Part shown: positions 36,542 to 45,337 of the stretch, piece after piece
How the letters are laid out: each line of letters opens with the position of its first letter
Position numbering within the stretch: the first letter of the stretch is position 1
Source of the DNA: Halanaerobiales bacterium
GTDB lineage: Bacteria; Bacillota; Halanaerobiia; Halanaerobiales; DTU029
Assembly: GCA_022360715.1 (NCBI GenBank)
Contig: JAKSCG010000093.1
Span: forward strand, 23,823 to 87,822
DNA length: 64,000 nt
Direction: 5' to 3'
Notes under the pieces: model-generated
Databases searched by the model: none
What the model saw: the letters and a program-made list of their open reading frames with translations, nothing else
What the model was told of the DNA's origin: nothing
Position numbers and translations under genes: made by a program

Positions 36542-37534
36542 ATGAGTATTACCTTAAAAGACATTGCTAAAAAAGTTGGAGTATCAACTTCTACCATCTC
36601 CAAGGCAGTTAATAACCGACCAGGGGTTAGTAATCAACTTCGCAATCGGATTTTGGAAACAATTAGCCAGATGAATCTTCAGCCCAAGCAGCATGTTGGC
36701 GGATTAATCAAAAATAACATTATCAGTGTTAACCTGTTAGTGCGGATTAATCAATCAATTAATGATGACCCTTTTTATTCACTGATTACCGAAGGTCTTT
36801 CTAAAGAATTACAGGATAGTAAAATAAATCTACTCTATAACGTATTAAGGGAAAATAAACTAAGTGACTCGATCTTTAACGAGTTATTTAAAGAGAAGGA
36901 AATAAGTGGAGCAATCTTGATTGGCGCAGATTATGACTCAGAATTATTAAATCAAATTAGCCAAATGGAGATTCCTGCTATCCTGATCGACAATAAACAC
37001 CCTGGTTTCAGTTGGGTCAATTCTAATAATTATCATGGGGCCGTCCAAGCAATCAATCATTTAAATAAGCTAGGTCATAGCAAAATTGCTTTTCTGGCAG
37101 GACCTTTAAACCACAACAGTATAGCTGAACGTTTCCAAGGATATAGTGATCTAGTTAATAACAAACCAAATTTAATCGAAAGTAGCGGGGTAAGTGTCGA
37201 TGATGGCTATCAAGCAATTAAGTCCTATCAGAAAATAGATTTTACTGCATTATTCGCGGCTACCGATAAATTAGCAATTGGGGCGATTAAATCTTTGAAA
37301 GAACGGGGATTTAAAGTTCCAGCAGATATTAGCATCATCGGTTTTGATGACATTGAATGGGCCGTTCATACCGAACCATCATTAACTACGATTAAAGTGG
37401 CAAAACAGCAAATAGGCATGCTGGCTGCTCAGCTTTTTAAAGATCTGTATCAAAATAATAACTTTCATCAAGTTGAGATAAATGTGCAAACAAAACTGAT
37501 TAAACGAAATTCTACGGGACCGTTACTCAAATAG
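36542..37534 (+). CDS. LacI-family transcriptional regulator
   Basis: A 330-residue repressor. HTH ITLKDIAKKVGVSTSTISKAVNN at the N-terminus, then a periplasmic-binding-protein-like core with GAILIGADYD, NHLNKLGHSKIAFLAGP, ALFAATDKLAIGAIKSL and IIGFDDIEWA. GGAGAG 7 nt before ATG. Probably controls the divergent sugar operon. Its last 12 nt overlap the 3' end of scpB on the other strand. Confidence 0.92.
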   Translation: MSITLKDIAKKVGVSTSTISKAVNNRPGVSNQLRNRILETISQMNLQPKQHVGGLIKNNIISVNLLVRINQSINDDPFYSLITEGLSKELQDSKINLLYNVLRENKLSDSIFNELFKEKEISGAILIGADYDSELLNQISQMEIPAILIDNKHPGFSWVNSNNYHGAVQAINHLNKLGHSKIAFLAGPLNHNSIAERFQGYSDLVNNKPNLIESSGVSVDDGYQAIKSYQKIDFTALFAATDKLAIGAIKSLKERGFKVPADISIIGFDDIEWAVHTEPSLTTIKVAKQQIGMLAAQLFKDLYQNNNFHQVEINVQTKLIKRNSTGPLLK

Positions 37535-38041
37535 CGGGTCTTCCGGTTCGGGTAGTTGAGAAAGGTCCTGTAGATCAAAATGTTGCAGGAATTTTTTGGT
37601 GGTCCCATAGACAATCGGATTACCGATGCTATCCTTCCGGCCCAGTTCCTGAATTAAACCATACTTGCTAAGAGTCAAGAGGGTCTTTTCGGCCTTGACC
37701 CCGCGGATCTCTTCGATCTCTGCCCTGGTAACCGGTTGTTTATAAGCGATAATAGCCAGGGTCTCTAAGGCGGCAGGTGATAAGCTGCTGGACTGACTCT
37801 GAGCATGTAGTTCCTGAATGGCCCCGGCAAAACACTCTTTAGTAACCAGCAGATAACCTCCATCGTATTCTTTTAACATAATCCCCCGGGATTGGTCACG
37901 ATATCTTTCGGTCATAATCTGTAAATATTCCTTAACTTCATCTTCGGAAAGTCCGGTCACCCCAGCTAAATCCTTTAACGATAATGTTTGATCTTTTGAG
38001 AACAACAGGGCTTCCAGCATTGCTACTATATTCAGATCCAT
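37523..38041 (-). CDS. scpB: Segregation and condensation protein B
   Basis: A 172-residue winged-helix kleisin partner of SMC-ScpA. Seen: MLEALLFSKDQTLSLKDLA, SPAALETLAIIAYKQPVTRAEIEEIRGV and GRKDSIGNPIVYGTTKKFL. Convergent with lacI with a 12-bp overlap of the coding ends and no terminator visible. Confidence 0.94.
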   Translation of the reverse strand: MDLNIVAMLEALLFSKDQTLSLKDLAGVTGLSEDEVKEYLQIMTERYRDQSRGIMLKEYDGGYLLVTKECFAGAIQELHAQSQSSSLSPAALETLAIIAYKQPVTRAEIEEIRGVKAEKTLLTLSKYGLIQELGRKDSIGNPIVYGTTKKFLQHFDLQDLSQLPEPEDPLFE

Positions 38042-38061
38042 TTTATCACCAGTCTCTCCGG

Positions 38062-38781
38062 TTAATATAGTTTGATCGCCGAGAAAATCCTGCGCTGACT
38101 AAGCTGAACCTTTTTTAGTTTAGCGAGTTCCAGGATACTCAAAAAAGTTACTACGACTTCCAGGCGATTACTTTTATTATTAATAAACTCATCAAAGGAC
38201 AAACCACCCTTACTGGCGGCCATCTTTTTTAATATTTCTTTGGTTTTATCGGCGATCTTGATCTTTTCCATTGCCACTTGTTTCCATTGCTCTCTTGCTA
38301 CCGGCTCGTCTGTTTTTACCTGTTTTTCCAGCGCTGATAAAACCTTTTGATATATTTCAACAAATTCCGGTAAATCTAACTCCAAATTAAGAGTAATTTC
38401 GGGAGGTCCTTCCCTCGTAAAACCACCGGGCCGACTATAAAAAGAACTCCCCTTCTGTTCATATTCCTGTAAGAGCTGGGAAAGATTTTTAAAAAAATGG
38501 TATTCCTTCAGTCGATTAATCAGTTTACTTGCTCCTGCGTCCGCCTCTTTCTCCTCAGTTCTGGGCAGGAGTGCCCTTGCTTTTATTTCAAGGAGTTCAG
38601 CCGCGATAACCATAAACTCACTGGCCAGATCAAGATTAAAAACCTTAAGCTGATTGATATGATCGAGATATTGACCGGTTATTTCCGCCAGGGAGATCTC
38701 ACTTATCTCAATTTGATTCTTCTTGACCAGCTGATACAACAATTCCAACGGTCCCTGAAAAGTATCCAATCTTAATTTCAT
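38062..38781 (-). CDS. scpA: Segregation and condensation protein A
   Basis: A 239-residue kleisin bridging the SMC heads. Seen: DTFQGPLELLYQLVKKNQIE, EFMVIAAELLEIKARALLP near the N-terminus and a C-terminal winged helix TFLSILELAKLKKVQLSQ. Directly upstream of scpB, 20-nt gap. Confidence 0.94.
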   Translation of the reverse strand: MKLRLDTFQGPLELLYQLVKKNQIEISEISLAEITGQYLDHINQLKVFNLDLASEFMVIAAELLEIKARALLPRTEEKEADAGASKLINRLKEYHFFKNLSQLLQEYEQKGSSFYSRPGGFTREGPPEITLNLELDLPEFVEIYQKVLSALEKQVKTDEPVAREQWKQVAMEKIKIADKTKEILKKMAASKGGLSFDEFINNKSNRLEVVVTFLSILELAKLKKVQLSQRRIFSAIKLY

Positions 38782-38799
38782 AATTGCTCTAACCCTACC

Positions 38800-39453
38800 T
38801 TACAATAATAAGTTGAGTAAAAAAGAGATAATTGGCCCAATAATATTTCCCAATATCCCGGAAATAGCCATGATTATTATAATAAACATTCCCAGCGGAC
38901 CTTCCAGTTGATAAAAATATCGGTTAAAACGGGGGGGAAGAAATCCCGCTAATATTTTCGAACCATCCAGGGGAGGGATCGGCAAAAGGTTAAAAACAAA
39001 CAGACTCAAATTAATAATAATCGCTAAAAAAATAAAATTAATCGTAACCTCGGTAAAGACCGAGATCGGATGACTCCCGTAAATCTTGAGTTCACTATCA
39101 ATATTTAATCCGGCGGCATTAAACACGATTTTCAATAGAATCGAAAAAAGGAGGGCTAAGATGGCATTGGCAGCAGGACCGGCCAGTCCTACCAGCATCA
39201 TCCCCTGCTTTGGATTTTTATAATAACGGGGATTAATCGGTACAGGTTTAGCCCAGCCAATCCGCCGGGTAATTATTAAAGTCAAACTACCCACTAGATC
39301 CAGGTGAGCAAGGGGGTTAAGGGTAAGCCTTCCCATAATTTTAGGGGTTGGATCACCCAGCATATTTGAAACTTTCCCATGCGAATATTCATGAAAAGAC
39401 AAAGATAATAACAATATCGGTATTAGCAAAATAATTTCCATAATCGTATCCAC
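38800..39453 (-). CDS. Site-2 protease family membrane metalloprotease (M50)
   Basis: A 217-residue membrane protein with SLSFHEYSHG (HExxH zinc site) in the first span and NLLPIPPLDGSKIL in a later one, four or more spans. Resembles the YwhC/RseP-like family that commonly precedes scpA. Substrate unknown. The first codon is GTG at 39453; ATG at 39441 is an alternative with an equally weak ribosome site. Confidence 0.86.
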   Translation of the reverse strand: MDTIMEIILLIPILLLSLSFHEYSHGKVSNMLGDPTPKIMGRLTLNPLAHLDLVGSLTLIITRRIGWAKPVPINPRYYKNPKQGMMLVGLAGPAANAILALLFSILLKIVFNAAGLNIDSELKIYGSHPISVFTEVTINFIFLAIIINLSLFVFNLLPIPPLDGSKILAGFLPPRFNRYFYQLEGPLGMFIIIIMAISGILGNIIGPIISFLLNLLL

Positions 39454-39458
39454 TTCTA

Positions 39459-42065
39459 CTAATCACTCCCATCTTCAGCTCTGATCATTTTTGCTGCTAA
39501 AGCAAGCTCTTCCTGCCGGTTGCTAATTTCACCGCGTAATTTAGCCTGAAAGACCCGCTCCAGGACATATTTGATCCGCGGACCTGGTTTCAACCCCATT
39601 TCCTGTAGGTCAAAACCATTAATCGTCAGTTCGATCGTCATGAAATTGTCCAGATAGTCCTGTAGGTTTTCGGCAACCTGTTTTTGTTCCGCTTTAACCA
39701 GCAACAAAATAACCATCTCAATTGATAATCCGGCCAGTATCTCTACCAGTTGGACCGGGTCCAGTTTATCGTTTAATTTTTCCCGAATAGACTTATGCTC
39801 CCGGAAAAAGGCCAGCACCTTTCTCTCCGCCAAAATAATATTCCATTTATCTGTTTCCGACCAGGAGAGATCTTCCAGAAATAGGGCTAAGCGCACAAGC
39901 CATTCTTTTATATTATAATTCTTTTCACGAAAATATTCAAGCCATCCTTCCAGGCTAGCTGCCTGTTGATAGTAGTTATCCGGAATATCCAGGCTAAGAT
40001 TAAGCAGATTAAAGACTGGGATTACTTTCAATAAATCAAGCAATCGGGCGGACAACTTGTTTTCAAATAATAGTTTTAATTCTTTAATGACTCTACTCGG
40101 AGCCAGGCCGGAAAAATCCCCCATGATCAGCGCTTCATTACTCAAATTCTCGGTCTCTTGCTCAAAACTAAAACCCAGTTTGAGCATTAAGCGTATTCCC
40201 CGAATAATCCGGGTCGGGTCATCGAGAAAACTGAACCGGTGCAAGGCCCTCAGTAATCCTTCTTTTAGATCCCTTTTCCCCTGAAAAAAATCGGTTAACT
40301 GGCCCCAGTTGTCTGGGGTAATATCAAGGATCAATGCATTAACTGTATAATCACGGCGGAACAAATCGGCTAGCACACCGCTTGATTCTACTTCCGGTAA
40401 TCCGCCGGGGAGTTGATATCTTTCCTTACGGGTACTGGCTAGATCAAGATTATAGCCACCGGCCAGCTTAAAATTACCGGTCTGGAATTGCTGATTGTAA
40501 CTACAATCACAGTTCAGTTCACTGGCCAGCAAGTCAACCATCCCCTTCAGGTCACGATCAACGATTATATCCAAATCCCGATTCCCCCGACCCAGGACTA
40601 GATCCCTGACCTGTCCTCCCACCAGATAGCTTCTAACTTTATTGCGCGCGGCAAACTCCCCCACTTTCCTGAGTGTAGCAATAACCTGGGCCGGCAATTC
40701 TTCGAGCCGTACGGCAAGATCACTAACCTCTTCCTTAATTCGGACCAGACTACTACCATAGCGGTTTTTATGTTGATAAGGAGTTTCCCTTCCATAATAT
40801 GAGGCCAGGATATCACTCCTGGTCACGATTCCTACCAATTCATCTCCTTCTACCACCGGGAGCCGCCCGACACCGTATTTTACCATCAGGTCGCGGGCTT
40901 GACGGACCGGGGCATCGGCCTCGACCGTTACGACATCAATAGTCATGTAGGCCTTAACCGGGGCATGCATTAAACCATGACCTTTGACTTTTTCCAGGTC
41001 GCGACGGGAAAAAATTCCAAAGATTTTTTTATCCTGACTAATTACTACCCCATTATGACCGTACTTTTTCAGGAGGTCTTCTACCTCCTGAATACTGGTA
41101 GTAGGTAAGACCGTCCGGACCGGTGAAGACATAATTTTCCTGATTCGCAACATCGGCCGGACCTGGTTATTAATGAGCTCAATTAATTTTTCGCGGGCTT
41201 CCGCCAGGAACAGCTTGACTTTAGCCGCCCCTGCTCCGGCATGTCCCCCTCCCCCTAGATAGTGACATATTTTCCCGATATTAACCGCCTCATCACTACT
41301 GCGTCCGATAATCTCGACTCTTTTTCCCATTTCGACCAGTACAAAAAGGCTGGGGAGATGGTACAGGGCCTTTATTTGTTCGACTACCCGATTAATCCCG
41401 GCGATATAATGATCAGCTTTGATACTATAAAGCGAAATGATGATCCCATCGATTCGGAGATCTTCTCGAACATTGAGTAAATCTTCCAGCAACTCTTCTT
41501 GTTCTTGATTTAAGGGTTCTTTGATAAATTGATTGATAATCTTCAGATTGGCTCCGGCTTTCAACAAATAGGTCAAGGCCCAGGCATCATCAGGAGCGGT
41601 ATTTAGATGGGTTAAATTGCCGGTATCCGCATAAATAGCCAGGGCACAGATCGTTGCTTCCAACGGATTTAGTTTTAAGCCTTGCTCAATAATCTTATTA
41701 ATTAATATGGTGGTAGCCGATCCAACCGCCTGGCTAAAATCATAGTCTACCCAGTCCAGTTGTTCGTGGGGGTGATGATCATAGATAATTACCTCCACCT
41801 TACTCCAGTCAAGCAACTCCTTTAATTCCCCCAATAGCTCTCGACGATGTGTATCAACGATGATTACCCTTTGCACCGCACTGAGTTCAATTTCCTTTAG
41901 ATCATAGATAATAATTTCATCCCGATACAGTACCATAAAATCATTGACCAGTCGATGTAAACGACCGACAAAAACCGGTTTGGCGGCTGGATAAAGCTTT
42001 CCTGCTGCGACCATCGCGCCTAACCCGTCCAGATCAGTCAATTGATGGGACACAATAATCTCCAA
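39459..42065 (-). CDS. DHH phosphoesterase-CBS-CBS-tRNA nucleotidyltransferase fusion
   Basis: An 868-residue three-part protein. Residues about 1-300: DHH/DHHA1 phosphoesterase (LTDLDGLGAMV, IYDHHPHEQLDW, GGGGHAGAGAAKV). About 305-430: two CBS domains (MSSPVRTVLPTTSIQEV, YGVGRLPVVEGDELVGIVTR). About 465-868: class II nucleotidyltransferase (VGGQVRDLVLGR, RDLDIIVD, RRDYTVNALIL, DDPTRIIRGIR) of the CCA- or A-adding type. Possible roles: tRNA 3'-end synthesis joined to nucleotide or oligoribonucleotide hydrolysis. TTG at 42065 is preferred (AAGGGGG 7 nt away) over GTG at 42071. Its promoter and start are copied at 45.3 kb. Confidence 0.9.
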   Translation of the reverse strand: MEIIVSHQLTDLDGLGAMVAAGKLYPAAKPVFVGRLHRLVNDFMVLYRDEIIIYDLKEIELSAVQRVIIVDTHRRELLGELKELLDWSKVEVIIYDHHPHEQLDWVDYDFSQAVGSATTILINKIIEQGLKLNPLEATICALAIYADTGNLTHLNTAPDDAWALTYLLKAGANLKIINQFIKEPLNQEQEELLEDLLNVREDLRIDGIIISLYSIKADHYIAGINRVVEQIKALYHLPSLFVLVEMGKRVEIIGRSSDEAVNIGKICHYLGGGGHAGAGAAKVKLFLAEAREKLIELINNQVRPMLRIRKIMSSPVRTVLPTTSIQEVEDLLKKYGHNGVVISQDKKIFGIFSRRDLEKVKGHGLMHAPVKAYMTIDVVTVEADAPVRQARDLMVKYGVGRLPVVEGDELVGIVTRSDILASYYGRETPYQHKNRYGSSLVRIKEEVSDLAVRLEELPAQVIATLRKVGEFAARNKVRSYLVGGQVRDLVLGRGNRDLDIIVDRDLKGMVDLLASELNCDCSYNQQFQTGNFKLAGGYNLDLASTRKERYQLPGGLPEVESSGVLADLFRRDYTVNALILDITPDNWGQLTDFFQGKRDLKEGLLRALHRFSFLDDPTRIIRGIRLMLKLGFSFEQETENLSNEALIMGDFSGLAPSRVIKELKLLFENKLSARLLDLLKVIPVFNLLNLSLDIPDNYYQQAASLEGWLEYFREKNYNIKEWLVRLALFLEDLSWSETDKWNIILAERKVLAFFREHKSIREKLNDKLDPVQLVEILAGLSIEMVILLLVKAEQKQVAENLQDYLDNFMTIELTINGFDLQEMGLKPGPRIKYVLERVFQAKLRGEISNRQEELALAAKMIRAEDGSD

Positions 42066-42147
42066 ACTCACACCCCCTTAGTCTTTCTACAATCATTATA
42101 ATTTATTTTCCTTATCTTGTCTATGCAAGGCTAGTGGTGGACCTGAT
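42054..42147. repeat. 94-bp direct repeat, copy A (start and promoter of the DHH-fusion gene)
   Basis: Identical at 90 of 94 positions to 45326-45419, same orientation. It contains the first codons, ribosome site and promoter of the DHH-fusion gene. The island of 42148-45325 lies between the copies. Confidence 0.93.
42095..42123 (-). promoter_or_regulatory. Promoter of the DHH-CBS-nucleotidyltransferase gene
   Basis: TAGACA (42123-42118), 17-nt spacer, perfect TATAAT (42100-42095), about 30 nt ahead of the start. An equal promoter is kept in repeat copy B. Confidence 0.65.
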
Positions 42148-42162
42148 GACCGGAGGGAGTTT

Positions 42163-42243
42163 GACGGCCTTGATGGCCTAATACTGACCTGACATTGTGT
42201 TATAAAAAAAAGTCAGTGCAAATAGGCCATCATAGAAGCCGTC
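42163..42243. repeat. Long imperfect inverted repeat (MITE-like)
   Basis: Nested arms: GACGGC (42163) with GCCGTC (42238), GATGGCCTA (42172-42180) with TAGGCCATC (42223-42231), CTGAC with GTCAG, around an AT-rich loop. The T-run lies inside the loop, so it is not a normal terminator. It sits at the left edge of the repeat-flanked island, 73 nt beyond the nitrilase-like gene. Confidence 0.6.
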
Positions 42244-42315
42244 GTGAAGTCTTTCTATGTGTATATTAATTAGGCAAGAGGGGTAATTATATTAAATAAG
42301 TCTGGAATTATTTAT

Positions 42316-43821
42316 CTAGGACTGTTCTTTTGTTTTTGGCTTTCTATTTTTTATTGTGAAAACTATACATCCCAATAATACTAAAACAGAAAGCCAGCCT
42401 AATAAATCGCCAATAACCGGGTAGAGTGTTTTAATTCCTTTAGTGGGAACATCTGCATACATGATCCCATCTTCTGTTTGATCGGAGTCCATTTGGGCTA
42501 AGATATTTCCATTATAATCTGCCGCAAATGTAACGCCATTATATGTTGGGCGAACAAAAGAAAATCCACTTTCTATTGTTCGCAACCAGTAGCCTGGTCC
42601 TAAACTTTTAGGGAAGTCATAGGAAGGACCTAACATTATATCTACATTTTTTCTCCCTGCCTGTCTAATATATGACGGAAAGTCCATATCTCTACAAATA
42701 CTAATGCCGATTCTTCCGTATGGTGTATCGGTTATTTGAATAACTTCAGCTCCTTTTTTGAATACATTGGGTTCACCAATATTTCCAAAACCAAACAGGT
42801 ATCTCTTACTATAATCTAGTTGTATATCTCCATTGTTATCAATAAATAAATGTTTATTTTCTCCTTTCCCTTCTTTAACAAAATATGCATAAGTTATGCT
42901 AAGATAAATGTTATTTTCTTTTGCTATTCTTTTATATTGATCTACTAGCCTGTCTTTATCTTTTTCATTAATTGCCATTGTATATTCTTGAAATGTAATA
43001 ATCTTTGCATTATTTGAAGCCGCTTCTTTTGTTAAATTTTCTATTCTTGAAATCGTTTTTTCAAAGGGAAAAGTTAATTTATTTGTAAAAACTCTTTCCA
43101 TTGATACCACTTTCCCGTCTTCAGGGATTAAGACAATTGCAGCAATTTTTACAGTATCTGATTTTGGAGTTATTAAAGATGTAGTTTTAAATGCGCCAAA
43201 TAATAAAATTATAAGGATAATAGATAAAAGAATTAAAGCCATTTTTTTTATTTTTTTCCAATCAAACTTGTTTTCCCAGGAATAGTTGATAATTGAAGCA
43301 AGCCAGGAAGAAATAAATACAAATATCCATATACCAAATACCGATATTGATTGTTTAAAAATTAGAGGTCCATATACAAATTTACTACTCATACCAGCTC
43401 CATCAAACGGTCCTTCTAATGAAGATAGAAAAAATATTGCCGTTACTATAATTGGAAAAGTCAAAGTGGAAACTATTTCTTTTCCTTTAAACTTTGGATA
43501 GATCAATCGATCAACCATGTATGGTAAAAAGTAAAGAATCGCTAAAATTGAACTTCTAATTAAATTAAACATAATTGTCGTCGACCCATCACCCATATCA
43601 AACAATCCCCAGAGTGCAATATTCATACTTAAAAGAAATCCTAATAAAGTGAGGAGAATTCCTCTTTTAGGTGGTTGCGTTCTAATAAATCTTAAAATAA
43701 AAATCGGAGCAATTAATATCGCAATTTGAATAGTTGGAACAATTTCACTCCTTCTGGTAAACATAAAGATTACAAAGCCTAATAAGAATAGAATTAACGA
43801 AAAATATTTTTTTGACATCAT
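42316..43821 (-). CDS. Membrane-anchored carbon-nitrogen hydrolase, apolipoprotein N-acyltransferase-like
   Basis: About 501 residues. The N-terminal half has six or so membrane spans (FSLILFLLGFVIFMF, FILRFIR, GIWIFVFISSWLASI), the rest is a nitrilase domain with catalytic Glu (TFQEYTMAI), Lys (DYSKRYLFGFGN) and Cys (SICRDMDFP), and a last span before the C-terminus. This is the domain plan of Lnt, which N-acylates lipoproteins, but the motifs are divergent. More AT-rich than the core genes and located in a repeat-flanked island, so transfer is likely. GGAGG before ATG 43821; ATG 43818 also fits. Confidence 0.75.
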   Translation of the reverse strand: MMSKKYFSLILFLLGFVIFMFTRRSEIVPTIQIAILIAPIFILRFIRTQPPKRGILLTLLGFLLSMNIALWGLFDMGDGSTTIMFNLIRSSILAILYFLPYMVDRLIYPKFKGKEIVSTLTFPIIVTAIFFLSSLEGPFDGAGMSSKFVYGPLIFKQSISVFGIWIFVFISSWLASIINYSWENKFDWKKIKKMALILLSIILIILLFGAFKTTSLITPKSDTVKIAAIVLIPEDGKVVSMERVFTNKLTFPFEKTISRIENLTKEAASNNAKIITFQEYTMAINEKDKDRLVDQYKRIAKENNIYLSITYAYFVKEGKGENKHLFIDNNGDIQLDYSKRYLFGFGNIGEPNVFKKGAEVIQITDTPYGRIGISICRDMDFPSYIRQAGRKNVDIMLGPSYDFPKSLGPGYWLRTIESGFSFVRPTYNGVTFAADYNGNILAQMDSDQTEDGIMYADVPTKGIKTLYPVIGDLLGWLSVLVLLGCIVFTIKNRKPKTKEQS

Positions 43822-43935
43822 ATTACCTCCTAAATTTTCATCAAGACTCACAACAGTAATCCATAAAGCCGTTAAAGAAATTCTACCGGTGTAAAAACTT
43901 TTTCTGTCAAGCTCATTACTCTACATCACATAGTT

Positions 43936-43964
43936 ATCTTATCACTAATTACTATTTCTGTCAA
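43936..43964 (-). promoter_or_regulatory. Promoter of the nitrilase-like gene
   Basis: TTGACA (43964-43959), 17-nt spacer, TAAGAT (43941-43936). A second TTGACA at 43910-43905 has a TAGAAT 19 nt on, a poorer match. Confidence 0.5.
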
Positions 43965-44154
43965 AGTAAAATATTTTATTTTTTCTTTTTTTCCTTAATC
44001 TATAGGAATTAAGCAGTTAATTTTGGATATAAATATTATTATTACAAATAGAGTAATATTAAAAATATTACTATTTCTCATATAATTACTAGTTAATTTA
44101 ATCTATAAAATTAAAAACCAAAAGTGGAATAAAACATATCAAACAGGATATTAA

Positions 44155-44328
44155 GGAAGGGTTTTTCTTAAAACGATTCAGAAAGAAAATGAGGAGTTTG
44201 CCCGAAACAATATCGCGCAAAAGGAGATGGCTGGGTTTATCAGTAGCTTTACTCATAGTGGTGTATATGTGAGGGATAGAGAAGGGAAAGTACATTACAA
44301 TACCTTAAGGCAAGTTTTAAGTATTTAG
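44155..44328 (+). pseudogene. Possible C-terminal gene remnant, family unknown
   Basis: A 57-codon plus-strand frame with no start, opening straight after a stop: KTIQKENEEFARNNIAQKE, GFISSFTHSGVYV, REGKVHYNTLRQVLSI. The charge pattern and codon choice look protein-coding, and the frame runs to a stop. Opposite in orientation to its neighbours. I do not recognise the family. Confidence 0.35.
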
Positions 44329-44403
44329 AATTGATTTGCATAATAATAATTGGTAATTATCCTCCATCTAAATATGTTAAAGGGGACTTTCTCGCCAGGG
44401 TTT

Positions 44404-44802
44404 TTACAATCTATTTTCATACCATCTATAAAACAGGATGAATGGCCACCAAATGATTACGAATACCGGAAAAATAAACCATATAATATCTGGTGTAAAA
44501 TATAGGTTGATAAAAATACATAATGCGACAATTAATCCACATGCCCATAGAGAAAAGATTAGTCTGAGTTTTAATTTTTGCTTTGCTGCAGAGCTTTGTT
44601 CTAATTCTTTTTTTATATCCTCAATATCACCAAAATCAACAATAGCTTTATTAATAGCATCTTCTTCTTTCTTACCTGCTTCTATCAAATCTTGAACTTT
44701 TTCGTCTAAATTTTGAATGATCTCTTCTTCCATGCTTTTCTTTATCTCACTATCTGGTATTTCTTTAAACAATCCATGAACATGTTCTCTTATTTTTTTC
44801 AT
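44404..44802 (-). CDS. DUF1700/permease-prefix-type membrane protein
   Basis: A 132-residue protein: helical cytoplasmic part (residues 1-75; IIQNLDEKVQDLIEAGK, INKAIVDFGDIEDIKKEL) followed by two membrane spans (IFSLWACGLIVALCIFI, FIFPVFVIIWWPFILF). Such proteins are typical partners of PadR regulators. It overlaps padR by 4 nt. Role unknown, possibly sensing envelope stress. Confidence 0.82.
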   Translation of the reverse strand: MKKIREHVHGLFKEIPDSEIKKSMEEEIIQNLDEKVQDLIEAGKKEEDAINKAIVDFGDIEDIKKELEQSSAAKQKLKLRLIFSLWACGLIVALCIFINLYFTPDIIWFIFPVFVIIWWPFILFYRWYENRL

Positions 44803-45128
44803 TCTAAGCCCTCCATAAAAATATTAATAATTTTTTTAGTTGCTTCCCATTCAATTATTTTTTCCCTATAATATGCCCTCCCTAAAGTCGTAATGTAATA
44901 ATACTTTCTTTTTCTACCATGTGTAACATCCCCATGGTAAGATTTAATCAACTCTTTTTTTTCTAATCGTTGGAACACTGCATAAAGGGTAGCTTCTTTT
45001 ATTTTAAATTTGTTATCTGTACGGGCCAATATCTCCTTGGATATTTCATATCCATATCTATCTTTTTCAATAATGAGTCTTAAAATTATTGAATCTAAAT
45101 GACCTCTTATTGTGTCACTGCTTAACAT
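44799..45128 (-). CDS. PadR-family transcriptional regulator
   Basis: A 109-residue winged helix: GHLDSIILRLIIEKDRYGYE, FKIKEATLYAVFQRLEKKELI and GRKRKYYYITTLGRAYYREK. GGAGGTG 4 nt before ATG. Likely regulates itself and the DUF1700 gene. The copied DHH promoter at 45367-45395 points at it through the chimeric mini-gene. Confidence 0.9.
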   Translation of the reverse strand: MLSSDTIRGHLDSIILRLIIEKDRYGYEISKEILARTDNKFKIKEATLYAVFQRLEKKELIKSYHGDVTHGRKRKYYYITTLGRAYYREKIIEWEATKKIINIFMEGLE

Positions 45129-45181
45129 AGAACACCTCCGAGTAAATCCGCAAAAAGAATAAATATGTCTTCATTTTTTTG

Positions 45182-45337
45182 CTAGACGCTGGTTTTATTT
45201 CGAAAATAAAAATTATCTAATCTACCAGGTATAAGGTCATTATTAATCAGGTCTTCATAACTTTCCCGATGAGTGATTAACTCAGCCTGAACCATCCTGG
45301 ACGGGTTTAGTTTTACGCCTTGCTCAATAATCTCCAA
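45182..45337 (-). CDS. Chimeric mini-gene: DHH-fusion start joined in frame to an unrelated tail
   Basis: A 51-codon frame with the same TTG start, AAGGGGG-type ribosome site and first codons as the DHH-fusion gene (MEIIEQGVKLNP), where codons matching residues 2-3 are joined to those of about residues 125-135 of the parent by deletion at the 8-bp repeat AATAATCT. After that comes RMVQAELITHRESYEDLI and GRLDNFYFRNK, which has no match in the parent. Frame is preserved to a stop 53 nt ahead of padR. May be expressed from the copied promoter, or may be debris. Confidence 0.5.
   Translation of the reverse strand: MEIIEQGVKLNPSRMVQAELITHRESYEDLINNDLIPGRLDNFYFRNKTSV

Larger units (their letters stand above)
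43852..44403. other. Intergenic region with promoter and gene debris
   Basis: 552 bp without an intact gene. It holds the promoter above, an AT-rich tract around 43965-44100 in which I see nothing specific, and a short plus-strand coding remnant (44155-44328). Confidence 0.6.

Noticed and set aside
44098..44295. Minus-strand 65-codon frame
   Set aside because: No ribosome site and no family resemblance; the plus-strand remnant in the same place looks more coding.
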